From Verrucomicrobiota bacterium (GTDB lineage Bacteria; Verrucomicrobiota; Verrucomicrobiia; Limisphaerales; UBA1096), in contig JASLKL010000007.1 of assembly GCA_030747605.1 (NCBI GenBank), positions 1 through 36,803 of the forward strand: a DNA stretch of 36,803 nucleotides, given 5' to 3'. A model generated the notes under the pieces. That model had not been told where the DNA came from, did no database searches, and worked only from the letters and a program-made list of their open reading frames with translations. Positions 1 to 8,450 of this stretch are shown here, one piece after another (position 1 is the stretch's first letter; every line of letters begins with the position of its first letter). The position numbers were made by a program, and so were the translations under genes.

Positions 1-2
1 GA

Positions 3-3000
3 CAGCATGTTGGTGCAAATTCAGCGCTTGCCAAGACTGCTGATACTAATCTTTCGGTTTACGCTAATCGTCGGGGTATTAGTAATCAGTGGCACTTCTT
101 TACTTTCACAAATGCGCCGCCGGAAAATGAGGAGGATGATACAGGTGGATTGGGCGATAATGATGGCGAAGAAAATGCTGATGAACCTGACTTTGGTAAA
201 TACGTTGCGTTCATTACATTCATGCCACCCAACTTGTCTGCACCTCGTCAACGAGAAGCAGATATAGATTTATATGTGTCACGCGATCCGAAAATAACAA
301 CTTTGGACCCAACTGTCCTTGGTGCAGCTTTCAAATCTACCGGGCGTGCTGGTTCCGAGTATATAACTTTCGATGATGCCAAGGTGGGTAAAGATGAAGT
401 CTTTTACATTGGTGTAAAGTCAGAGGATCAGATGGCAGCCGAATTTGGGATAGTGGGTTTATCGAGTAGTAGTCCCTTCGGTGGATTAGATAACGGAGGG
501 AGATTAAATATGATGCCATTACCTGGTGTAATACCTGATGGTTCAGCTTCAGACCCAGGTGGAGTTTCTATTTTCGGTATTTACGTTGGTCAGCCTTACG
601 AAAGTGTCCGTAAAGTAACTGCTGTTAGTTCAATTTATCATCAGGAGATTGGAGATCTATGGGGTCAATTAAGCCATAACCGTAACGCTGTAGTCTTAAA
701 TGATCACACATTAGCAGATCCGCTACCTAATGAACCGTATCCAACAGATTTCGTGTTTCAATACGATGACGATCTGGATATACCTCAAGATTACCGTGAT
801 TCGGCTGGAGTCTTATTCACAGATGGCCCAGGAAGCTTAAATGATTTCAAATGGGAACCAGCGATGGGTGTCTGGCAGTTAGACATGATTGACAGTGCGA
901 TGTCCTTTACTGGTGTGGTGCAGAATCTTTCTCTTACTGTAGATGCGGTAAAGAACTTAAGTTTGGTTGGGAGCCAGGGAATAGATGTAAACCTTGAGCC
1001 AGGTGAAAGTGAGGATTTCTTAATTGATGTTCCTTTCAATGCTACAAACATGATCGTCCAAGTGACGGATATGACGGGGCCAATAGATGTCTACATTAGG
1101 AAAGATAATGAGCCGAAAATTGAACCCGAAGATTGGGATGACCCTGATGATTTTGAACAGAAATATGATAAATCCACGGTAGATGCCGATTCGAGTAAAG
1201 GTGAGTGGGATGGTAGTCCTGCCAGAGGCGAGTTGCACTATGGACTTGGTGATAATCCACCACTTAGCGAAGGTCGTTGGTTTGTTACCACAAAAAACCC
1301 TGATTCATTCAATGAAGTCGATTTTCATCTTCGTGTAATTTTTGAGTATGATATCTCACTTGAAAACTCCATTAAATTGGTTAGCGAAGAGCCTGAGCCA
1401 ATTGAGGATGATCTTCTGACAAGGTCTTTTCTCACGGTAACGAATGATTTTTTGGTTGGCATGACGGAGGTAGGTGTTCGAATTGATCATCCGCGTCTTG
1501 CTGATTTGGATCTGCACTTGGTTAGTCCGCAAGGAACCCGCCTTTTACTTTCAGAAAACAGAGGGCATACGAATATTTCATATGGTTTTACTAAAACCGA
1601 TGTGCTGAAAGGCCAAGCCATAATGGAAGATGGATTTGAGAGCCCTGATAAGTTTTTGATTGATAATTCTGATAAGTTCAATTCAGGGTGGGAGCTTGAA
1701 GAGGGGCAGGTTTTTTCATACATATCTGAATATTTGCCTGAAGCGCATTCGGGAAATAAGTTTATTGAATTGTTTGGAACAATTTCAACCAATCTGAACA
1801 CGGTGGCTGATCAGTCTTATCGCGTTAGTTTTGCTTATGCTAAAAATCCTGATTCAGATGAATCACCTCAAATGCAAGTTAAAGTTGGTTCGGTTACCAA
1901 CCTGACGGTAAAAGCTTCAGCAGAGAACCAAGACAATACGGTAGCTTGGAAAACGCAAGTAGTTGAGTTTATTGCAAATGAAACAGACACTAAAATTGAA
2001 TTTGATTTATCTGGATCAGATGGAAATGGGGTCTTGCTTGATACTGTTTTGGTTGAGGCAGTTCAGCCTGCTACGCTCTATGCAATTTTTTCTGAGTTGG
2101 AAAATCTTGCCCAAGACAAAATAAAATTCGGGAAAGCTCCTTACGCAATAGAAGAAGATCAGGTCGTATTTAGTGGGTTCGAGGGAGCCCAAGTTGGCAG
2201 TTATATGGCTGATGAACAGGTTGATGGCTGGCTGGTGACCAATGAATGGTTTAATGTTAAAAAGTCTAATCAATCTCATAGTGGTGATTTCTTTGCTGTT
2301 CTTGAGCCTTTTTCGCAATTTGATACTGTTAAGTCGGGTGCAGCTATCCTGCGTGATTTGCCTACAGCGGTTGGTCAGGAATATCTTTTGAGTTTTGTTA
2401 CTCGTTCAGATGGTGGTGAAGGAGAGTATGTTTTAGGTGGAGTTATTACCAATAGGCTTGAAGGCTCGCTTACTGTAACGGAATCGATCCCTGAAAGCTC
2501 TTTTTGGATTACTAATAGTATTAAATTTGTTGCAGCTCGATCCTTCACTCCATTTACAATTCGTGCAAATGGTGCGCTTGTGAATTTGGATACTATTAAG
2601 CTAATTGGTCCAGGTCCGCATAATTTGGCAGAGGAGTCATTAGACGTACTGAGAGGGGAACGCGCCATGGGTGAATGGGTGCTTGAAGTGAGGGATCACC
2701 GTGTTGGTCCAGATGACGATTCAGTTGCAAGTGAAGAGATCGATCCTACTTTGGTTAGCTGGTATATTAAGATTATTGGCAATCAAACAGAAGATACTAG
2801 AGTGACCGATGACAAGGGTCGCAAATACACGCGTGACGATACGGCAGACTCTTTGGAAAACGGAAAGAAGGAACGTGGTAGAATTGCTGAGGATGAGATT
2901 AATTATTGGACTGTCGAAACATGTGATGATTCCAAAAAGTTGACGATTGAGCTTTCGTCGATCAAAAAGTCCAAGAATGCTAAAGTTTCACTTTTTGCTA

Positions 3001-3815
3001 GTTATGGTGGTTTTCCTAGTGGTGATGCTTCATCTGATGATTATGTACGAGTTGATATGGATGATTCCTATTTTGCCGAGTTGACGTTGGATGACAGTGG
3101 TCATTTGCCAATCCGGCCTGGTGAGTTGCTTTATTTGTCAGTGCAGAAGATTGATACTAATGCAATCGAGCGAGCTGTTTATGATATTATGGCCAAATGG
3201 GATGGTAACTGCGGGGACCAAGACCCTCCGGAAATTTCTTCGGTTGAACGTTTGACTGAATCCGAAGGTAGTAAATTGGCTAGTGTAGCTGGTGAAGGAT
3301 CCACTAGCTTTGTTTGGAATATTCCTCTTGGAACATCGTCGGCACTACTTGAGCTAACAGGTCTAACTGTCGATGCAGATGTTGAATTGTTGAGTTCTAA
3401 TGGGAGGTATTTAAGGAACAGTATCAACTTGGGCCAGATATCAGAGCAGGTTGTGTTGCGTGAAGGCGATTTTATTTCGAACCTCGATGGGGATTGGTTG
3501 GTTTTAGTGCGCAATCGTGAGTCCCATACGGGTGAATTCACATTGAATACTACTTTGGCTACAGATCAGGGTAACTTGATTTCTTCGCAGACTATTCAAC
3601 TGGATATTGTAAATCAGTTTTGGCCTCCGATTGTTCGACTTGCTTGGCCTAGTGTGTCAGGTGAAAATTATATCCTTGAATCATCTGAAAACCTTGTTGA
3701 TTGGTTGCCAGTATTCGAGAAGACCGCTGGTGCAGATGGAATAGTATTCCGCACTGGACGTTCTTGGTATGGTGATCGGTATTATCGTGTGAAGCAGGTA
3801 TTGCATAGTCGTTAA
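3..3815 (+). CDS. Large secreted multidomain protein: pre-peptidase-like and proprotein convertase P-domain segments, DUF642-like modules, C-terminal 'ESS..L..W' module; 5' truncated by the window edge
   Basis: The frame is open from base 3 (QHVGANSALAKTADTNLSVYANRRGISNQWHFFTFTN...). The listed start at 150 is a TTG with coding-like sequence upstream. P-domain motif VRIDHPRLADLDLHLVSPQGTRLLLSENRG, then GEWVLEVRDHRVGPDD...LVSWYIKIIG. Confidence 0.85.
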   Translation, partial: QHVGANSALAKTADTNLSVYANRRGISNQWHFFTFTNAPPENEEDDTGGLGDNDGEENADEPDFGKYVAFITFMPPNLSAPRQREADIDLYVSRDPKITTLDPTVLGAAFKSTGRAGSEYITFDDAKVGKDEVFYIGVKSEDQMAAEFGIVGLSSSSPFGGLDNGGRLNMMPLPGVIPDGSASDPGGVSIFGIYVGQPYESVRKVTAVSSIYHQEIGDLWGQLSHNRNAVVLNDHTLADPLPNEPYPTDFVFQYDDDLDIPQDYRDSAGVLFTDGPGSLNDFKWEPAMGVWQLDMIDSAMSFTGVVQNLSLTVDAVKNLSLVGSQGIDVNLEPGESEDFLIDVPFNATNMIVQVTDMTGPIDVYIRKDNEPKIEPEDWDDPDDFEQKYDKSTVDADSSKGEWDGSPARGELHYGLGDNPPLSEGRWFVTTKNPDSFNEVDFHLRVIFEYDISLENSIKLVSEEPEPIEDDLLTRSFLTVTNDFLVGMTEVGVRIDHPRLADLDLHLVSPQGTRLLLSENRGHTNISYGFTKTDVLKGQAIMEDGFESPDKFLIDNSDKFNSGWELEEGQVFSYISEYLPEAHSGNKFIELFGTISTNLNTVADQSYRVSFAYAKNPDSDESPQMQVKVGSVTNLTVKASAENQDNTVAWKTQVVEFIANETDTKIEFDLSGSDGNGVLLDTVLVEAVQPATLYAIFSELENLAQDKIKFGKAPYAIEEDQVVFSGFEGAQVGSYMADEQVDGWLVTNEWFNVKKSNQSHSGDFFAVLEPFSQFDTVKSGAAILRDLPTAVGQEYLLSFVTRSDGGEGEYVLGGVITNRLEGSLTVTESIPESSFWITNSIKFVAARSFTPFTIRANGALVNLDTIKLIGPGPHNLAEESLDVLRGERAMGEWVLEVRDHRVGPDDDSVASEEIDPTLVSWYIKIIGNQTEDTRVTDDKGRKYTRDDTADSLENGKKERGRIAEDEINYWTVETCDDSKKLTIELSSIKKSKNAKVSLFASYGGFPSGDASSDDYVRVDMDDSYFAELTLDDSGHLPIRPGELLYLSVQKIDTNAIERAVYDIMAKWDGNCGDQDPPEISSVERLTESEGSKLASVAGEGSTSFVWNIPLGTSSALLELTGLTVDADVELLSSNGRYLRNSINLGQISEQVVLREGDFISNLDGDWLVLVRNRESHTGEFTLNTTLATDQGNLISSQTIQLDIVNQFWPPIVRLAWPSVSGENYILESSENLVDWLPVFEKTAGADGIVFRTGRSWYGDRYYRVKQVLHSR

Positions 3816-3855
3816 TCTTGGATAAACACCGCTTTTTGCGGGTAAGGCTTCAGCG

Positions 3856-4671
3856 ATGAAGGTATACGATCATCGAGTTCGTTTAGTGATGGCATGGATT
3901 TTTAATTTCCCTGCATTGCTTTGCCTGTCCTTGTTGTCTGCAGTTCTAATTTCTTGTACTTCCACTAATCACTCACCGCTTACATTAGTATCTCCTCCTC
4001 AAATTATTGGAGCAAAATTCATTGGCAATAAGGCCTGTTCAGAGTGCCATGATAAGATTAATAGTAAATTTCATGGTAGCCCACATGGTCGTTTTTATCG
4101 AGGCGACGAAATTCGCTGGGCATCTTTAGCTGGTTGTGAATCTTGCCATGGCCCCGGTAGTAAACATGCACAATCCGGTTTGGCTATTGATATAGTGAAC
4201 CCTAAAACAGAGCCTCAGGCTTGTCTTAAGTGTCACGTTACCACTCACAGCGAATTTACCCTGCCTCATCATCACCGTGTCTTAGAGGGGAGAATGACTT
4301 GTGTTGATTGCCATGAACCGCATGGTCAAAGCATTCATCAAATTAGCGGTGGCTTAGGAATGCAGAAGCGCGATGCTGTTTGCGTTCGCTGCCACAAGGA
4401 ACAAGGCGCGTCTCATGTGTTTCAGCATGAGGCTATGCGCGAAGGTTGTGTGACATGCCATAACCCTCATGGTTCAGTGAATCGTGGGATGCTGGTTCAA
4501 CGTGATGCAAACCTATGCCTTCGATGTCACTCTCAGATTCAAAATGGGGTGGATCGTGTTTATATTGGTAAAATGGATCATACGGGGCTATTGCGAAGCG
4601 GCACCTGTTGGTCTTCGGGGTGTCACTCTTCAGTGCATGGTTCTAACTTTAGTCCGCGTCTTTTATACTAG
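3856..4671 (+). CDS. Multiheme c-type cytochrome, MtrA/DmsE-like, eight predicted heme sites, possible lipoprotein
   Basis: Seven CXXCH motifs (CSECH, CESCH, CLKCH, CVDCH, CVRCH, CVTCH, CLRCH) plus a terminal CX4CH (CWSSGCH) followed by the DmsE/MtrA-like SSVHGSNFSP. Lipobox-like LISC near the N-terminus. Confidence 0.88.
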   Translation: MKVYDHRVRLVMAWIFNFPALLCLSLLSAVLISCTSTNHSPLTLVSPPQIIGAKFIGNKACSECHDKINSKFHGSPHGRFYRGDEIRWASLAGCESCHGPGSKHAQSGLAIDIVNPKTEPQACLKCHVTTHSEFTLPHHHRVLEGRMTCVDCHEPHGQSIHQISGGLGMQKRDAVCVRCHKEQGASHVFQHEAMREGCVTCHNPHGSVNRGMLVQRDANLCLRCHSQIQNGVDRVYIGKMDHTGLLRSGTCWSSGCHSSVHGSNFSPRLLY

Positions 4672-7031
4672 TGCGCATTCTTTTACCTATTCTAATTTGC
4701 ATTAATTCTGGTCTGTCACAGGAGGTAGTTGATGTGAGCCAATTGGTGAGACCTGTCGATCGACGTGTGGATTTTGTTACTGAGATTCAGCCATTGTTAA
4801 ATCGTTCATGTATTAAATGTCATGGCGATAGCCGCCCAAAAAGTGATTACCGGATGACTAGTCGCGAACTAGCTTTTCAGGGTGGTGAATTGGGAACTGC
4901 TATTTTCCCTGGCAATAGTGAGAAGAGTCCTCTGGTACATTATATTTCCGGATTAGTGGATGACATGAGCATGCCTCCAAAGGGGAAGGCGCCAGCATTC
5001 AATCAACAGGAGATTGCTTTAGTGCGTGGCTGGATTGATCAGGGTGCGATATGGCCGAATGATAAAACAAAAATAACTGTTGACCCATTAGCGCGCTGGA
5101 TAGACCTCGATGGTAGTTCAGCAGCATTTCGGCGACACTGGGGTATAGCCGAGGGGTTTGCTTTTGGGATTGGACAATTGTCTGTCACTGGGAAGACCTC
5201 AAGCGGATCGCGTGTAGAGTTGGATGGGAGATATATTAACGGAGAGGAAGATCATTTGACGCAATTGAGAATTGAAAGATCTGGTCTTGGGTATATTGAA
5301 ACGGGTTATGAGTCTTGGCGTGAATTTGGTTTGGCTAATGGTGGATATATTTTTGGGATTGAGTCTTCACCGTTCAGTTTATCTAAATCACCATATGTAG
5401 ACCTTAAACATTTTTGGTTGTCGGGCGGTTTATTGAAGAGCGATGCTTCAAGTATTGATTTTTCTTATGAGCAACTTTTGCGTGAGGGCAACCTTGGAGT
5501 GCAGCAGTGGGGAGGGGTGACTTTAACAGAGTTTGAATCAAGATCTGTTTATCCTGCAATTAAGTCAGTTGATGATACATTGCATCGCATTTCACTTCGT
5601 TCTCAGCATGAGATTGGAGAAACACAAATTGAGGATTCATTGTCTATTGAGATAGGTGATTCATCTAATAGTCGGAATCATGTGGATTATTTAAATTTCC
5701 CAGTGACAGGTGATTTACCCGATTATCTTACGCTAATCGACAATTCCCATGATTTTAAACAGGGGGCAAATTCATTACGAGTGACTCGGCGTTTAAAGGA
5801 TTGGTGGCATGTTTCAATAGGCCATCATTTCGCCAAGTTCGATGGAGGTGGCAGTCTTGATGTTATATCCATGTCTCCGAACAATCCAGGGGAAGCGCCA
5901 TGGCAGGGTGATCTTAGTAATTCCATTCGTACCAAACAACGTTCTCATTTTTTCAATGTTGCGACTTTGATGAATCCGGTAAAAAATCTTAACTTCTCAG
6001 GTGGTATTCAGGGTGAGTCTACAAGACAGCAGGGATTTGCCAGTGGATTATCCTTGGGAGTTTCACCAGTACGCTATGCTTCTGGTCTAGACCTAACTTC
6101 AATTGAGGGGAATTTTCAGTTGGCTTTCTCCGGACTGAAAAATACGGTTTTGACGGCTGGTACAAGATTACGCAATCAGGAGTCAGATTATCGTGAGGAA
6201 AGTCATATTGACAGTGACTGGGGGGGTGATGGCTTTATGCGGGAGAGTGATGAGAGTGGGCAGATGACTCAGCATCGATTTGGGTTCATCTGGTCACCTG
6301 ATTCCAGCTGGTTTGCCCGTGGTGGCTATAGATGGCGGGATTCGCAAAGTAGTTTCGATCACCCGGTTGATCTAGATTCGGTTAATGAGCAAGGTAATGG
6401 TTATCCTGCTTTTATCAATTTTCGTCAGGACCAAGGCGCTGTTATTGATCTTGGATTAACTTGGCGTGGTCACTCTAAATGGATTCCTAGTTTGCGATGG
6501 GAGCGTTATAGTACAGACTATAAGTTAGGTACTTTAAAGTTCGATGATCCTTGGGGTGAATTAGGGCATGCAGGAGGAAGTCACTTGTCTGGGGAGCATC
6601 AGTCTGATGTATTTAGTTTGACTTACACTTCTAATCTAATGCCAAGGGCTATTATGTCTACAAGTTTGGGCTACACCGATACTTGGGCAGGTACGATAGA
6701 GGCTGAACAGATTGGTCTGCAGCCTTATGAGGGGGATGTATGGTTTTACGTTGATCAGTTTACTTACGTTTTTAATTCGGAGACCGATATGACGCTATCT
6801 TGGTCATATCATCATGCCAACTATGGGCATCATAATTTGCCTGAAACGATTGCTTACGGATTAGAGGCTGAACGCTATGGGTTTAAATGCGGTGTACGGC
6901 ATCGTATTGGCCAGATGGCAGTTTTTAACTTGGAGTACGGTTGGTTTAGTAATAATGAGCCGAGCTCGAATCATGTTAACGACTACAAAGCCCATATGAT
7001 TCTTGCTACATTGAGAGTTGATTTGGACTGA
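4671..7031 (+). CDS. Planctomycete-type cytochrome c domain fused to a probable outer-membrane beta-barrel
   Basis: GTG start overlaps the upstream TAG (TAGTG). N-terminal signal-like segment, then VDFVTEIQPLLNRSCIKCHG...SMPPKGKAPAFNQQEIALVRGWIDQGAIWP (PSCyt1-like). About 650 aa of alternating polar/aromatic, strand-like sequence follows, rich in Gly, Ser, Trp and Tyr. Confidence 0.75.
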   Translation: MRILLPILICINSGLSQEVVDVSQLVRPVDRRVDFVTEIQPLLNRSCIKCHGDSRPKSDYRMTSRELAFQGGELGTAIFPGNSEKSPLVHYISGLVDDMSMPPKGKAPAFNQQEIALVRGWIDQGAIWPNDKTKITVDPLARWIDLDGSSAAFRRHWGIAEGFAFGIGQLSVTGKTSSGSRVELDGRYINGEEDHLTQLRIERSGLGYIETGYESWREFGLANGGYIFGIESSPFSLSKSPYVDLKHFWLSGGLLKSDASSIDFSYEQLLREGNLGVQQWGGVTLTEFESRSVYPAIKSVDDTLHRISLRSQHEIGETQIEDSLSIEIGDSSNSRNHVDYLNFPVTGDLPDYLTLIDNSHDFKQGANSLRVTRRLKDWWHVSIGHHFAKFDGGGSLDVISMSPNNPGEAPWQGDLSNSIRTKQRSHFFNVATLMNPVKNLNFSGGIQGESTRQQGFASGLSLGVSPVRYASGLDLTSIEGNFQLAFSGLKNTVLTAGTRLRNQESDYREESHIDSDWGGDGFMRESDESGQMTQHRFGFIWSPDSSWFARGGYRWRDSQSSFDHPVDLDSVNEQGNGYPAFINFRQDQGAVIDLGLTWRGHSKWIPSLRWERYSTDYKLGTLKFDDPWGELGHAGGSHLSGEHQSDVFSLTYTSNLMPRAIMSTSLGYTDTWAGTIEAEQIGLQPYEGDVWFYVDQFTYVFNSETDMTLSWSYHHANYGHHNLPETIAYGLEAERYGFKCGVRHRIGQMAVFNLEYGWFSNNEPSSNHVNDYKAHMILATLRVDLD

Positions 7032-7061
7032 TTACTTAGCCAAGTTTGCTTTGACGGAAAA

Positions 7062-7964
7062 ATGACAATACCCAGCCAACCAAAAGATCCACAAAATCCC
7101 CTCGGTGATCTCGAAGAATGGGATGACTTTGTTAAGGAGCGTTATCCTAAACCAGCTGAAAAAGAATCACTTGTAGGCACTAATCCAGAAAAAACTGAGG
7201 ATCAGTTTCGGAACTATGAAGCTGAGGCTCGAGATTCGGTTCGAGAGTTCTACCGCTTGAACCATCGCGGTCAAACGCTCGATTTTGTTCGCAAGAAAAG
7301 ATCGGATTATCTCCAGTTGAATCGTCGTGAGATGGGAATATGGGAGGCTGCTGAGTTTTTGAATACTTTAGTAGACGATAGTGATCCTGATACTGATCTT
7401 TCACAGCTTGAACATTTACTTCAAACTTCCGAACAGATCCGGAAGGATGGTCATCCCCGTTGGTTTATTCTTGCTGGTTTCATACATGATCTGGGTAAGG
7501 TTTTATGTTTGTTTGGTGAGCCTCAATGGGCAGTAGTTGGCGACACATTCCCTGTTGGCTGCGCTTATTCCGAAAAGATCGTTTTTCCAGAGTACTTTGA
7601 TGGTAACCCAGACAACCAAAATAATGATTTGCAAACTGCGCTTGGAATTTATGAAGAAGGTTGTGGGCTAGACAATGTGCTTCTTTCCTGGGGGCATGAT
7701 GAATATATATACCATGTTACAAAGGATTATCTTCCAATTGAGGCTCAGTATATGTTGCGTTATCATTCTTTTTATCCTTGGCATCGTGAGAAGGAATACA
7801 CGCATTTAACAAATGCTCAGGATGAGGAAATGCTTTCCTGGGTTTTGGAGTTCAATCGTTACGACCTCTACACCAAGAGTCATGGAGCACCGGATGTGGT
7901 GCAACTGCGTTCTTTTTACGAAGAACTGATCGCTGAATTTTTCCCAGCCAAGCTTCGCTGGTGA
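7062..7964 (+). CDS. miox: Inositol oxygenase (myo-inositol oxygenase family)
   Basis: Strong family signature: [117 protein letters not shown]. All expected diiron ligand motifs are present. Confidence 0.96.
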   Translation: MTIPSQPKDPQNPLGDLEEWDDFVKERYPKPAEKESLVGTNPEKTEDQFRNYEAEARDSVREFYRLNHRGQTLDFVRKKRSDYLQLNRREMGIWEAAEFLNTLVDDSDPDTDLSQLEHLLQTSEQIRKDGHPRWFILAGFIHDLGKVLCLFGEPQWAVVGDTFPVGCAYSEKIVFPEYFDGNPDNQNNDLQTALGIYEEGCGLDNVLLSWGHDEYIYHVTKDYLPIEAQYMLRYHSFYPWHREKEYTHLTNAQDEEMLSWVLEFNRYDLYTKSHGAPDVVQLRSFYEELIAEFFPAKLRW

Positions 7965-8383
7965 GCAAAAAGGATCACAAGGTTGCAGCCTTAATGGAGG
8001 GCATTGAGCAAGGGGATCATGATCCACACTTGGTTGGATATCTACGTTGTTTCAATTGTCAGCAATTTTATGAAGCGCATGATGTTTTAGAGGCACTTTG
8101 GTTGAAGGATCGCTATGGGTCAGATGGTGATTTTTTTAAAGGGATGATACAATTTGCAGGTGCATTTGTGCATTTACAGAAAAAACGCATCAGACCTTCT
8201 AAAGTCCTTTTTTTACGATGTACGACCTATCTGTGTAAATATCCTAGCCGATTCTATTCATTAGATGTTTCTGGCATTATCCGTTTAGCAAAACAATATG
8301 CTTTAAATTTAGATAAAACTGATGCGGATGCGGATGTTTTATTAAAAACAATTCCGTTAATTGATTTTCACAAGGATATATAA
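7961..8383 (+). CDS. DUF309 domain-containing protein
   Basis: GTG start overlaps the MIOX stop by 4 nt (GTGA). [20 protein letters not shown]...[19 protein letters not shown] is typical of DUF309. Confidence 0.85.
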   Translation: MSKKDHKVAALMEGIEQGDHDPHLVGYLRCFNCQQFYEAHDVLEALWLKDRYGSDGDFFKGMIQFAGAFVHLQKKRIRPSKVLFLRCTTYLCKYPSRFYSLDVSGIIRLAKQYALNLDKTDADADVLLKTIPLIDFHKDI

Positions 8384-8450
8384 GGTCTAAATCTTAATAT
8401 TGTTTCCTTGATAGTCGTTAGTTCCGCATCCCATGCTCTTTCTGTACTAA

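Noticed and set aside
150-152. TTG at 150 as the true start of the first gene
   Set aside because: The same frame is open to the window edge and encodes plausible pre-peptidase-like sequence, so the gene is simply truncated by the window.
3179-3541. 120-aa - strand ORF inside the P-domain protein gene
   Set aside because: Fully antisense to a supported CDS, with no recognisable motifs.
3824-3845. CCGC-TTTTT-GCGG hairpin downstream of the first gene, as a terminator
   Set aside because: Only a 4-bp stem with no following T-run; the next gene starts about 40 bp later and is probably co-transcribed.
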